Positions 42,395-54,227 of a stretch of DNA of 64,000 nucleotides are shown piece by piece. Source of the stretch: Sepiola atlantica (lineage: Eukaryota; Mollusca; Cephalopoda; Sepiida; Sepiolidae); NCBI GenBank assembly GCA_963556195.1, contig OY744517.1, forward strand, positions 89,312,443 to 89,376,442. Reading direction: 5' to 3'. The position numbers were made by a program, and so were the translations under genes. The notes under the pieces were generated by a model. That model searched no databases and had not been told where the DNA came from. It saw only the letters and a program-made list of their open reading frames with translations. Numbering within the stretch: position 1 is the stretch's first letter; every line of letters starts with the position of its first letter.

Positions 42395-43960
42395 CAATTA
42401 TATAATTTTTTTTAAAAAACTGAAATTAAATATCAAATAATTATATAATTTTACAAAGATCCTAAAATTAAATATCAAATAATTATATAATTTTACAAAG
42501 ATCCTAAAATTAAATATCAAATAATTATATAATGTTACAAAGATCCTAAAATTAAATATCAAATAATTATATAATTTTACAAAGATCATAAAATTAAATA
42601 TCAAATGATTATATAATTTTACAAAGATCCTAAAATTAAATATCAAATGATTATATAATTTTACAAAGATCCTAAAATTAAATATCAAATAATTATATAA
42701 TGTTACGAAGATCCTGAAATTAAATATCAAATAATTATATAATGTTACGAAGATCCTGAAATTAAATATCAAATAATTATATAATTTTACAAAGATCCTA
42801 AAATTAAATATCAAATGATTATATAATGTTACAAAGATCCTGAAATTAAATATCAAATAATTATATAATGTTACGAAGATCCTGAAATTAAATATCAAAT
42901 AATTATATAATTTTACAAAGATCCTAAAATTAAATATCAAATGATTATATAATGTTACAAAGATCCTAAAATTAAATATCAAATAATTATATAATGTTAC
43001 GAAGATCCTGAAATTAAATATCACATAATTAGATAATGTTACAAAGATCCTGAAAGTAAATATCAAATAATAATATAATTTTACAAAGATCCTAAAATTA
43101 AATATCAAATAATTATATGATGTTACAAAGATCCTGAAAGTAAATATCAAATAATAATATAATTTTACAAAGATCCTAAAATTAAATATCAAATAATTAT
43201 ATGATGTTACAAAGATCCTGAAAGTAAATATCAAATAATAATATAATTTTACAAAGATCCTAAAATTAAATATCAAATAATTATATGATGTTACAAAGAT
43301 CCTGAAAGTAAATATCAAATAATAATATAATTTTACAAAGATCCTAAAATTAAATATCAAATAATTATATAATGTTACAAAGATCCTGAAATTAAATATT
43401 AAATAATTATATAATTTTACAAAGATCCTAAAATTAAATATCAAATAATTATATAATTTTACAAAGATCCTAAAATTAAATATCAAATAATTATATAATT
43501 TTACAAAGATCCTAAAATTAAATATCAAATAATTATATAATTTTACAAAGATCCTAAAATTAAATATCAAATAATTATATAATTTTACAAAGATCCTAAA
43601 ATTAAATATCAAATAATTATATAATTTTACAAAGATCCTAAAATTAAATATCAAATAATTATATAATTTTACAAAGATCCTAAAATTAAATATCAAATAA
43701 TTATATAATGTTACAAAGATCCTAAAATTAAATATCAAATAATTATATAATGTTACAAAGATCCTAAAATTAAATATCAAATAATTATATAATGTTACAA
43801 AGATCCTAAAATTAAATATCAAATAATTATATAATTTAAAAAAAAAACTGAAATTAAATATCAAATAATTATATGATGTTACAAAGATCCTGAAAGTAAA
43901 TATCAAATAATTATATAATGTTACAAAAATCCTGGAATTAAATATGAAATAATTACATAC
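42395..43960. repeat. 42-bp minisatellite array, ~37 units
   Basis: Consensus includes TTACAAAGATCCTAAAATTA and AATATCAAATAATTATATAA. An 84-bp dimer marked by GAAAGTAAATATC is repeated four times (43052, 43136, 43220, 43304). A rare unit with an A-rich block in place of TTACAAAGATCC is found near both ends (42405-42425 and 43832-43850). The 502-codon minus frame (14-residue repeat RIFVKLYNYLIFNF) is due to the period being a multiple of three. Confidence 0.95.
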
Positions 43961-44575
43961 TTTTAGAAAGACGCTGAAAGAATATATGACATCGTGTATA
44001 ATCTTACAAACACACTGAACCGAAATATCAAATGATTATATAATTTTGCAAACGCGCACATAAAGGTGAACCCCTTGTTTATGCGTTGCGATATTGTGAA
44101 TATTATAAGTATCTCCTCAAACAATTCAAATATCATACTTGATAGAAATCAGATGATAACGGTTCTCAGAAATAAAGCTTTCCAGGCAATTAGGAAATTG
44201 TTATTTTAACTTTATTGTTCCCACCTTTATATAAAGGTACAAAAGGAAGAAAAGCATTGCGTATAATCAGCGTGCGCCGAGAAGCAATTTCATTAAACTG
44301 CTGGCTAATGAGGTTAATTGATAATTCATGGACAAAATATGAAACATGTAAATTTCCTGCTACTTGTAGGGAGAACAAAAAAATTAAAAGACAAAAGAAA
44401 AGTTGATGCTCTATAAATATGGAGAGTAAGAAGGTGTGTAGGGGGGAGAGGAGGTTTATTGTTGGATATGATGAGTTGAGAACGTCATTAAAAATGCGAT
44501 GTAAGAAAAAGATGGAGATATTTAATAAGGAACTGAGAGGAAGAAAGATAGGGGAAAAGACAGTCGGGTGACGGA
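43961..44575. other. no gene seen
   Basis: Decayed array edge to about 44060, then ordinary sequence; a 63-codon plus frame at 44215 has no motif. Confidence 0.4.
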
Positions 44576-44579
44576 AGCT

Positions 44580-45633
44580 AGGAGACGGAGGGGGAGAATA
44601 TGATAGAGAGAGAGAGAGAGAGAATGATAGAAAATTAGAGAGAAGGGGTGGAAAATGCGAGAGGATAGAATGTAACAGTGACAGAACACGATAGAGGGAG
44701 CAAGAAAGTGCGGATGTGACAAAAACGAGAGATAGTCAAAACATGAGGGGGGAGAGATTTCGAAAATAGGGAAGAGAAAGACAGAGATTCAGAAAATGGG
44801 AAAGAAAGAGAGAAAGAGGGAGATTCAGAAAATGGAAGAAATGGATAGAGAGAGATTCAGAAAATGGAAGAAACGGATAGAGAGAGAGATTCAGAAAATG
44901 GAAGAAATGGATAGAGAGAGATTCAGAAAATGGAAGAAACGGATAGAGAGAGAGATTCAGAAAATGGAAGAAATGGATAGAGAGAGATTCGGAAAATGGG
45001 AGAAACGGATAGAGAGAGAGATTCAGAAAATGGGAGAAACGGAGAGAGAGAGAGAGATTCAGAAAATGGAAGAAATGGATAGAGAGAGAGATTCAGAAAA
45101 TGGGAGAAACGGATAGAGAGAGACATTCGGAAATGGAAGAAACGGCGAGAGAGAGAGAGAGAGATTCAGAAAATGGGAGAAACGGAGAGAGAGAGAGAGA
45201 GAGAGAAGGATTCAAAAAATGGAAGAAACGGATAGAGAGAGAGATTCAGAAAATGGGAGAAATGGAGAGAGAGAGATTCAGAAAATGGGAGAAACGGAGA
45301 GAGAGAGAGATTAAGAAAATGGAAGAAACGGAGAGAGAGAGAGATTCAAAACATGGGTGAAACGGAGAGAGAGATTCAGAAAATTGGAGTAACGGATAGA
45401 GAGAGAGATTAAGAAAATTGGAGAAACGGATAGAGAGAGAGATTCAGAAAATGGAAGAAACGGAGAGAGAAAGAGATTCAGAAAATGGAAGAAACGGAGA
45501 GAGAGAGATTAAAAAAATGGGAGAAACGGAGAGAGAGAGAGAGAGAGAGAGATTCAGAAAATGGAAGAAACGGCGAGAGAGAGAAAGATTCAGAAAATGG
45601 GTGAAACGGAGAGAGATTCAGAAAATGGGAGAA

Positions 45634-45688
<55 letters not shown>

Positions 45689-45830
45689 CAGAAAATGGAA
45701 GAAACGGCGAGAGAGAGAAAGATTCAGAAAATGGGTGAAACGAAGAGAGATTCAGAAAATGGGAGAAACGGAGAGAGAGAGATTCAGAAAATGGGAGAAA
45801 CGGATGGAAAATGAAAGAGAAATAAATAGT
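44580..45830. repeat. purine minisatellite (GATTCAGAAAATGGAAGAAACG + (GA)n)
   Basis: About 27 units of GATTCAGAAAATGG(A/G)AGAAACGG followed by GATAGAGA or (GA)n of varying length. First 180 bp is less regular. Arg/Glu-rich plus frames (up to 112 codons) and the opposite Ser/Leu frames are artefacts. Confidence 0.95.
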
Positions 45831-45989
45831 GATCGAAACGAGTGTGCAAAAGAGTGTGATGGAGAAGGAGAGGGGGAACGATGGAAAACTGAGAAATAGT
45901 AAAAGTAAAGGAGCGAAAGAATATTCGAGAGAAAAAAAGGTAGAAAATAAATGAGAATTACAGAGAGAGGGGGAGAATAGAGCAGCAGA

Positions 45990-46013
45990 AAATCCGAGAG
46001 AGAGAGAGAGAGA

Positions 46014-46092
<79 letters not shown>
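45990..46092. repeat. (GA)n-CC-(CT)n palindromic microsatellite
   Basis: (GA)n at 45993-46013 turns at 46014-46016 into (TC)n running to 46092. The two halves are self-complementary, so a hairpin can form. Confidence 0.95.
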
Positions 46093-46093
<1 letters not shown>

Positions 46094-46920
46094 AAACCAT
46101 ATGAGAGAGATAGAGAAATGGTAATATAAAATGAGAGAACAATAGTGGAGGAGAATGGTATCGAGGTAGGGAGTGATCAAAGATGAGGGAGAGATAAAAG
46201 GAGTGCAAGAAAGAAGCGACGAAAAGAAAGATGGAAATAGGTTTCAAAGAAGCAGGGAAAAGAAAGATGAAGCTTAATAGAACAAAGAACCGAAAATGAA
46301 ACGAATAAACCGTAATCTTTTGCAGCTTCCCTTGACAGCACTTTATCTGAATTGATCTTTAAATACATCAGTTAATTAAATTAATCATCGAACATTTTGG
46401 GGTTCATTTTACATCATCTACAGTTTGGCCTGCTTTCTCTCATTGACTGCATATCAACCCTTTTTTACTTATTTAATATTGAAACGAAACGCTTATTGGA
46501 AACTATTTATTGTGTACGATTAATTAAACACAGGTAGTTATATTACCAATGTACCCGTATATAGATGCGAGTGTGTAAAATGAAGGTTAAAATCGGAAAT
46601 TGTCACATAAGGTTAAAAGTAAGTAAGTAAGAAAGTAAAACATTTTATTAGAAGTTTAAAGTTTTAGAATTAGAACTATGTGGCAGGATATGACGCCACG
46701 GACAGGAAGTCTGAAATTAGACGTGGCGAACAAGAGAGAAAGGTATGCCTCTTTGGCCTGTCAGCTGACTGTGTTTGGACGTTTCTTCGAGGCTCAGTCT
46801 TGGTTTTTCTCCCTGGGGAGCGTACGAGGGGAAGCTAACGTAATACTGTAAACGATATCTGGCAACAAGAGACATGAGCCATTGACTTACAAGCTGCCTT
46901 TTTTTCTTTTTAGGTTTATC
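46093..46920. other. no gene seen; possible LTR-like stretch
   Basis: 46093-46300 is A/G-rich. On minus, 46920-46620 is G+C-richer and ends with CTAATAAAATG, the composition of an LTR, but no termini or primer site can be shown. Confidence 0.25.
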
Positions 46921-46924
46921 CGTT

Positions 46925-47265
46925 ATTACAGCTACCAAGGAAGATTTTGTTAATTTACTCGACGTAAATAAACTAGACCAACTCAACAATCAACTAAATC
47001 CCATTCATTCACTGTGGAGGTTCCCAGATGCCGGAGATCCTTCTGCTCAAATAGCTTCTTTCCTCGTGCTGCTGGCCTCTGGAACTCCATCCCTGTCCCC
47101 TGTTTCCCCGACAGTACTGACATGCAGAAATTTAAAACTAATGTAAACAGACATCTCGCTACGCAGATCCCAATTGAGGTTACCCCCAACCTTCTCCCCT
47201 TTTCTTTCTTCTCAGTAACCCCTTACGTCTACAGTGGCGGCCTGCCTTGTTTGGGGTGAACTATG
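46925..47265 (+). pseudogene. LINE family A 3' end
   Basis: Reads ...KLDQLNNQLNPIHSLWRFPD-type sequence, then FPDSTDMQKFKTNVNRHLAT (frame 47014-47259) and the tail CCCCTTACGTCTACAGTGGC, TTTGGGGTGAA, followed by poly(A) (13 A) at about 47268. One of the better-preserved tails. Confidence 0.8.
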
Positions 47266-47670
47266 TTAAAAAAAAAAAAAATTAAGTATGGATATATAAT
47301 TGTCATACTTTTTAGTAATGGGGGAGTATTTTTTCCAGCTCATTTGTCTATCGCCTGATATATAATCATAAATAAAGTAAGATAAATATCTGGAAATTAC
47401 GGTCAATGGAAAAAGACAGAAAATGAACACACATGCATGGATTTAGTATTACATGCGATTTATTTTTAACTCTCCATGTAAAAAAAAAGATGAGATTATC
47501 TGCAGCTAAGCTATTTACTTAAAGACGAAAATAATAGTCCGAGCAACTGGAGGAATAATCCTCTTCAGAATCTTATGAAGGATCTCTATTTTTTGTTCTG
47601 TTCAAAACCATCATTGTCCCAGACTTTCTGCTGCTGTTATCCTCAAACATTGTACTCTGTTGGCATTATA
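47266..47670. other. no gene seen
   Basis: AT-rich sequence. Confidence 0.4.
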
Positions 47671-47688
47671 TATATATATATATACATA

Positions 47689-47759
<71 letters not shown>

Positions 47760-47777
47760 ATATATATATATATATAT
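47671..47777. repeat. (AT)n(ATCT)n(AT)n microsatellite
   Basis: About 17 ATCT units framed by TA runs on both sides. Confidence 0.95.
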
Positions 47778-48042
47778 GTATGTCAGTTTATATTATATTC
47801 CAATAACCATGGTTTTATTTTATTTTTTATTTTTTCACATTTCTAAAAAATATAAAATTTCTGTGAGATATATTTTTTACGGTCCGTTTCATTTGTCTTG
47901 TGCCAAACAACATTTTTATGTCAATATCGTCTCTGCAACATTACAAAATCATCCGAAAAAAGTTCACAAAGAGTAAAAAGTTATTGGCTTAAAGTGTCTT
48001 GAAAAAACCTACACTGTACAGTGGTTCATTTTGGGGTGAAAA

Positions 48043-48142
48043 CAAACAAAAAACAAACAAAAAGAGAGAGCAAAAACTCACACGTGGGAGAGCCCACTAA
48101 TACGCCATTTTTGCTCTCTCTTTTTGTTTGTTTTTTGTTTGT
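48043..48142. repeat. 34-bp perfect inverted repeat
   Basis: CAAACAAAAAACAAACAA plus AAAGAGAGAGCAAAAA (48043-48076) is perfectly complementary to 48108-48142, with a ~31-bp loop. Probably a small foldback element. Confidence 0.85.
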
Positions 48143-48325
48143 TGAAAAACAGTGAGAAAAAGAATAGAATAAGACATAGAGATTATATGCATATGGCGCT
48201 GTATCTGTCCTGTCCTGTCTTGGTGCAACGCACACTCTGGGCGGGTTCAGCCAGTTTTGTATAAAAGAGGAAGTTTCTAGGGAATATCAAATTCGCAAGT
48301 GCCCTGTGTAGGGTAAATGATTATA

Positions 48326-48484
48326 ACAACGTTAGTTTTTGCAGTTTTTTTGCAGGTAGGTGTCGCTATCCTCCCACATACTGTCACTCCTGGTATTCCC
48401 ATTGGTTACCTATCTTGATACTGACCAAGCCCAACGTCACTTAACTTTGGTGTGCTTATGAGAACCAGTGTGTTACCGTGTTTA
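48326..48484 (-). mobile_element. 5S rRNA-derived SINE, copy 2
   Basis: Minus: CACCAAAGTTAAGTGACGTT, GGGCTTGGTCAGTATCAAGA, TAGGTAACCAATGGGAATAC: close to the 5S order (GAAGCTAAGCA..GGTTAGTACTTGGATGGG..GGGAATACC). The tail, GGTGTCGCTATCC... in plus and AAAACTGCAAAAACTAACG on minus, matches copy 1. Better preserved than copy 1. Confidence 0.75.
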
Positions 48485-48537
48485 TGCCGTGTTTATGCCG
48501 TACAACATGGTATTGCAGCTACAAGTTTAGTATTATT

Positions 48538-49360
48538 CCATGATAAATGCCAATATACTGAAATCATATGCCCTTAATAGGGTTAAGATGAAAATTCATA
48601 TACACTAAATGTACAAAAGTAAGGAAATTCCCAAATTTTTACACTTTTATTGTCATTAAAGGTATGCGAGCACAACAGGGCTATGTATTTTACTGGTAGG
48701 AATTTTTCTTCAGCGCACCTCACACACTTCATCCACTCATGCATAGAGATTTATACTGTAGTGATGTGATAATGAAATGGCTTGGTTGATATGTAGTCAT
48801 ACACTTAATGACAATAAAAGTGTAAAACTTTGGGAATTTCCTTGCTTTTGTACATTTAGTGTATATGAATTTTCATCTTAACCCTATTAAGGGCACATGA
48901 TTTCAGTATACTGGCATTTATCATGGAATGTCACTACTTTTGTAAAGGCTATGCCTCAAGACAATGGTAATTTTTACGGTTTTTTTTAATTTTCTGGAAA
49001 ACTAAGGTATATGGTAAAGTGAAATTAAAATGCCATCAACTAGACCCTAGAGCCTCTATCGGTGCCAAAAATCAGCTGAATCCATCAAATAGTTGATGAG
49101 ATACAGGATAGCACACACGTACGTACGTACACACGGATAACACAAAATCACTCCTGACCTTTCTCAATCTCTGGGTTGCCTTGACTAATGATGCTGAAAT
49201 TCTACACACTTATAGAACCTATCAAATGAAAATTTTGTGCAACGTTTTAACTAATTTGGTTTATTGGTTTTTGAGTTATGACTGATCAAAGAAATGAGAT
49301 TTCTAGCATAGGTCGTTTTTGAAGTCTATTAAGGGATAGAGCGCTATCGCGCCTCCCTTG
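48538..49360 (+). mobile_element. long-armed composite element X, copy 2 (823 bp)
   Basis: Same architecture as copies at 40.6 and 62.8 kb and roughly 95% similar by eye. Begins CCATGATAAATGCCAG and ends CCTCCCTTG. Flanks ATT on the left and ATC on the right. Confidence 0.85.
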
Positions 49361-50203
49361 ATCAGACTGTGCTGGCATTCGGAAAAGCTGAAGAAATGCA
49401 AAAGATTATAGGTCATTTGGGTCTTCCATAACTAAAATAAAGTGACACTTTCATAAATTGTAAGAATTCTTCTCTGTATCTACATCGACTTATTTCGTAA
49501 GTATTTTCGAGATTAAAATATTTGATTATTATTCTCATCATTATTTTTCTTCTTTCGTTTTCTAAGATTTTTTTTAAAATATTTTTATTTCTTGTTTACT
49601 TGTTTCAAAATTCTCTTCATCCATTTTAATTCTTTCCACTTCTCATCTGTACTTAAATGCCTAATCTTTTCGATGCCAATGCAAGAAGAGCGAAAAACAA
49701 ACCAAAGAGCAACGAAGATAATTTTGATATTGCATCTTCCAGCCATAAATATTCCCAGGCTTTGAATCAATAGGATGTTTAGGATTAACATTTCTTTTAC
49801 TTATTTATTCATTTCGTTTCATTGATTTACTTATTTATTTGAATACAGGAATAATGAAAATTCTTTAAGACATGCGATTAGATTTAGCATAAATTCAATT
49901 CTTAAAAAAAAAACCCAAGGAAAATAAAGCGGACTCAAAGTAAGAAATCAAAACCACAAAGACCAAAATATAAGCAGGGTAGAATCGTTTTCTTTTGCTT
50001 TTATTTTGTTGTATCTGATACAGAAATAAAATATTCGATCTTTATAAAACGTGTTTAATATTTAACTCTTTTCGAGAAGATCAAAGGATTTGACAGAAAG
50101 GGGAGATAACTGTACAGGCATTCGAAAGTGTAAATTTTTACTTATAGTTTGAGAAAATGCATCAAGTTATCTCATACTAACCTGATTAATTCCACATATA
50201 TGC

Positions 50204-50208
<5 letters not shown>
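49361..50208. other. no gene seen
   Basis: AT-rich sequence. A 68-codon minus frame (49585-49791) has no motif. Confidence 0.4.
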
Positions 50209-50245
<37 letters not shown>

Positions 50246-50660
50246 CATAATATAAAATGAAGTAATAAAATAAGGTGCGAATCAAATTTTATTAGAATTC
50301 AATGTTCAAGCAAAGTTAATAAAAAAAATTTAAAAATAAAAAAAAGTATGTTTTTGGGCTGATATATTTGATCTTTTATATACTTTTATGTATTTTTATA
50401 TATATTTTTATATATTTTCAAAGTTTAATTTATTATCTGCAGTAATGTCATTGCGGTAATAGTCCTCTGAGGAGAAGAATTTTCTTTAAAAACTCATGAG
50501 TTACGGACTGTAAGGTACTTTGCTTAAACATTGAATTCTAATAAAATTTGATTCGCACCTTATTTTATTATTTCATTTTATATTATGCTATTAATGCTCT
50601 ATCCAGTATATTGAGCTTCAGTTTTATCCGAACGTTCACTAATCAAAGATATTAGTTGCC
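50209..50660. mobile_element. foldback element with 75-bp TIRs beside (AT)n
   Basis: TIRs 50243-50318 and 50514-50591 are nearly perfect complements (TAGCATAATATAAAATGAAG outermost; AAGGTGCGAATCAAATTTTA inside). The left one begins at the end of an (AT)n tract (50209-50243). Interior ~195 bp. A module TTAATGCTCTATCCAGTATA to the right is shared with the foldback at 15.35 kb. Confidence 0.8.
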
Positions 50661-50682
50661 TCTTATATCTTTTGTTGGATTA

Positions 50683-50687
<5 letters not shown>

Positions 50688-50747
<60 letters not shown>
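50688..50747. repeat. (AT)n microsatellite, ~30 units
   Basis: Uninterrupted TA tract. Confidence 0.95.
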
Positions 50748-50750
<3 letters not shown>

Positions 50751-50810
50751 AATAAACGTACGTATCACAATCGGAACAGGACCGAATTAAGAAGCAGATA
50801 TTGGACAAAA

Positions 50811-51000
50811 AAAGCACTCAATATCCTACAGAGTAGAGCTATATCAACATTTTAATATAGTTTCACGGTATCACCGGTCATCAAAAGTGTCTCCGACTAG
50901 CATCAATCGAAAAACGGTAATTTTTCGATTAATGATAGTCAGAGACACTTTTGATGATCGGTGATACCGTGAAACTGCAGTAAAGTGTTAACGCTAAGTA
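50811..51000. mobile_element. palindromic MITE
   Basis: Arms 50859-50917 and about 50920-50976 are inverted (AGTTTCACGGTATCACCGGT on the left), nearly no loop. Upstream GCACTCAATATCC and GTAGAGCTATATC recall the flank module of the 14.8/15.1-kb foldbacks. Confidence 0.75.
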
Positions 51001-51112
51001 CATTTTATTATCATTCCTTCTTATATATAAATTAAATGCACAAACATCATTCAAATATTATGTTTCGGAATTTTTAGATGAAGATTGATAATTTGTATTT
51101 ATCCTGCAAGGA

Positions 51113-51430
51113 CCTATGGGCGTAACGGATATAAGTGCTAAGTAATAATCAATTCTATGTGACAGTCGAAGTTGAAGGTTCAATCCCCAGTGCGGGTGAT
51201 ACTAAAATACAATTATGAATTACTTAAGACTTCTACCCGATCATGGCTTACGGAACAAGAGCATGCTACCCCCATGGATTAAATAAAGGGTTTTGTTCGA
51301 AATTCAGTCCAGATTGTCGAGTTCGACAAATTTCACTTGGAGAACGTCGGAGGTTATATCGGTCGAAACGTTGTGAGAATAACATCTAAAATGTGAACAA
51401 TAGTCCGAATAATCCAAATAATACGAATCA
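51113..51430 (+). mobile_element. tRNA-derived SINE family 2, best copy
   Basis: A box TGGGCGTAACGG at 51117-51128, B box GGTTCAATCCCC at 51178-51189, spacing ~50 bp as in a tRNA with a short variable region. Tail includes AGAACGTCGGAGGTTATATC, GGTCGAAACGTTGTGAGA and GAATAATCCAAATAATACG; ends at (AT)n 51436-51477. The head is close to the 36.1-kb copy. Confidence 0.75.
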
Positions 51431-51477
<47 letters not shown>

Positions 51478-51481
<4 letters not shown>

Positions 51482-52630
51482 TAATTTTTACGTAACATGA
51501 AAATAAGTTCTCAAAATCGGAACATATCCCAATCAAGATGGCAGAACTTGCACACACAAAGGGTCGATATCCTTTCAGATAAAGCTTTATAATAATAAAT
51601 ATACTAATATAAACCACATTTATTATTGTTATGCATAAATAAATAGATGTTATAGTCATCTATAAACAGAGTATCAAAGCTCTTCAATATGTCTAGACGT
51701 GTCAAGTGTTTTCATGCCAAGATTCGAAAAATCTTATTATATTGATTCTGAATCAAGGACTCTATCCTCTACTCTACCGAAACTTGCCTCGATAGTAAGA
51801 GAGATCTTCGCGCTTATATCATTTTGTTTTACGTATACACTAATGGTTAACAAGAGATCTCTATTCATTATAGAAGAGTAATGCTTTACATAGACTAGAA
51901 ATTGCCATATTACAGATAAATGTACACGCACACACAATTTCTATATGTATATATTTCGAATCTCGGTGTTGATATATTTGCCACGTCTAGCCATACTGAT
52001 GAGTCGCAGCCAACGAAACAGGGTTCTGATGGTGACTATATTTTATATAGATACTAGCAAAAACTACCTTCTTTACAGAAACCAAAGAAATAATTTTCAA
52101 TTGACATTTTAGTAATTTCGAGGAAAACAATAAAATGGTGATTGTCGTAGAATTATTTGATATATTCCGATGTGTAGGAAATTTACTGTGCATGAACAAA
52201 GTCAAATTTTATTTTTTAGAAAAAAAAACAACAAAAAGAATAATTGATATGGTCTTTAAGATATTCAAAGTAGAGTAATTTTATTTTGTTTTAGCATAAA
52301 AATGAAATTGAATTCCCCATTAAAAACTGGTTATATAATGAAATGAATAACATAAGGGTGGAACGGCGATTGGTCAAGTACTCCACTTTTCTATTACTGA
52401 GTAATTCGAAATGGGTACTTTGTACTTTTCGCCTTTATTATAAAAGACTTAATGAATATTAAAGAAAAAGAATCTATTTGTAAGTTATGAAGATTAGGAG
52501 GGTTCAAGTCATCATCATCATCATCACTACAAACAAGAATATTTTAGCATGTATCTTGTGTGATTAAAATATACAGGAAAAAAGTCATAGAGAAACAAAA
52601 TTGATTAACTCTGCTTTTGTATGTTTTAGT
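51478..52630. other. no gene seen
   Basis: AT-rich, frames of 60-72 codons only, no motifs. Confidence 0.4.
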
Positions 52631-52634
52631 CGAC

Positions 52635-52692
52635 AGAACGACATCTACATCTCAGTGGCAATATACCTTGTGTTGAGGCAAATAAATAGAAA
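52635..52692 (+). pseudogene. LINE family A 3' UTR scrap
   Basis: CATCTCAGTGGCAATATACC then TTGTGTTGAGGCAAATAAAT parallels the 36.6-kb tail (TTTCAGTGGCAATATGC...TTTGAGTTGAATAAA). Only the last ~60 bp survive. Confidence 0.6.
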
Positions 52693-53356
52693 ATTAGATT
52701 TTGGAACAATTCATTTTAAAATGGGTAAGTCCTAAAATGTTTACCTTAGCGACATCAGATGAATCACTAATCGCCATCTTTTGCTGATCGTACGATCTCG
52801 TTTCTTTATATGTATAGAAGATGATAACGTAGGTACGAACATGAAATGGCTTAGCGTATTATTATATGGATGAGAGAGATGAGGCGGGGGGGGGGAATAG
52901 ATGGAGACTGGCTGTATAATGTAACAGTAACCTACTGAACCAAATCATCGATTATTGAATCAAGATGAATTCAAGCTGAGTCCGACAATGTTTACTATAT
53001 TTTTTATTATTTATCTTGAGAATATTTCATTCATTTACTTTGGATTTACTATTTGTTAGATTACAGAGATGGCAGAATTTATAGTATTTTTTATAAATTT
53101 GAAATCTCCATCATTAAATTGTTCAAGATTTTCTTTTCCCTTATATAATCATCTTCTTATTCAACTCACTTCTTTACTTCCTCTTGTGTTTTTTTATTGC
53201 ATTTGGAATCATTCGAATGTTCAGAGTTAACATTTTTAGCAATACCTAAAATATTTGGTTATTTACTACCAAAACACAATTTCTATAGACAAATGCTTGA
53301 GATGCTATAAAACAAAATAAAGTGATCTTTTTAGAAATTGCAAATTGAATACAAGT
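52693..53356. other. no gene seen
   Basis: AT-rich sequence with a G9 run near 52890. Confidence 0.4.
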
Positions 53357-53364
53357 TTCTAGTG

Positions 53365-53974
53365 CAGGGGCGAGCAACCTCTGGCCCCGCGGGCCACATC
53401 CAGCCCGCGAAGGCTTAGCGTCCGGCCCGCCACCCTGCTATGCTTTATTATTGCAATCCAGCCCGCAGACCTCCCAGTAAAACTCATATCATTTTGTGAC
53501 ATAGACGTAAAAGTAGGTTTCAATTAAGATTTACATTGGGATGAAAATGTATAAATATCAGCGAGCGATGATGCATGTATATTTCATTTTTCTTTAACTA
53601 TTAATTTCAAATCCTTGGCCTGAGATAAAAATAGAAAAAGAGAAAAAGAGAGATAAAGAAGAGACGAGGAAAGGGCATGCAACATAGAACTTATGTGAGA
53701 TGTGTCAAAACCAATGCTAGATCAACTTGCTACTTTCCCCGTCATTATTTTTTATGATTCCAAAATGGCTCTTCGTCGGCGTCTTTTATAACATCACATA
53801 CAGAAGTCTCTTGAGAAAAAATATCAGATTTGTAGAGTGTTCAATGCAATTTTTGTACAATTTATTCATGTAAACAAAATATAGTAATTCTGAGATTTCG
53901 TTGTTCACTCCGGCCCGCGATCTCCTTCCAAAAGTCTCATCTGGCCCTCACTCTGAAAAGGTTGTCCGCCCCTG
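53365..53974. mobile_element. non-autonomous hAT transposon, 610 bp
   Basis: Perfect 8-bp target duplication TTCTAGTG at 53357-53364 and 53975-53982. Terminal repeats CAGGGGCGAGCAACCT (5') and AGGTTGTCCGCCCCTG (3'), 14 of 16 complementary, fit the hAT CAGGGGTG-type terminus. GC-rich subterminal blocks (GGCCCCGCGGGCC, GCCCGCG, GGCCCGCC) as in Charlie-like hATs. The 430-bp interior is AT-rich without a transposase. Confidence 0.9.
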
Positions 53975-53982
53975 TTCTAGTG

Positions 53983-54227
53983 TATATATTGCTGATCGGT
54001 GTGGTATACATATCTTTCCAAATGGTTTTACATAGATAAGTAACAAATATATATATATATAATTCATATGAATCTGCAAGTTTTTCTTTTACTTACTTGA
54101 TCGATTTTATTGGCATTGGTTTTCTTGATTCATTTTAGAATCAAGAACTATGGCAGACATGATGAGACTGAACGTAGATCCAGCAGTGGAAGTGGCTCCT
54201 CCTTGCCTTATTCCTACCATAAAACGG
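53983..54227. other. no gene seen
   Basis: AT-rich with a short (AT)n at 54047. Confidence 0.4.

Noticed and set aside
42398..43906. 502-codon minus-strand ORF
   Set aside because: Same reason: a 42-bp satellite with 14-residue periods.
44796..46247. Arg/Glu-rich and Ser/Leu-rich ORFs up to 209 codons
   Set aside because: Translation of a purine satellite and (GA)n/(CT)n runs.
46620..46920. LTR on the minus strand
   Set aside because: Composition and an AATAAA are suggestive only; no TG...CA ends, duplication or primer site seen.
52045..52070. ACTAGCAAAAAC as another Helitron end
   Set aside because: CTAG is present, but no hairpin lies next to it; the same holds at 38838.
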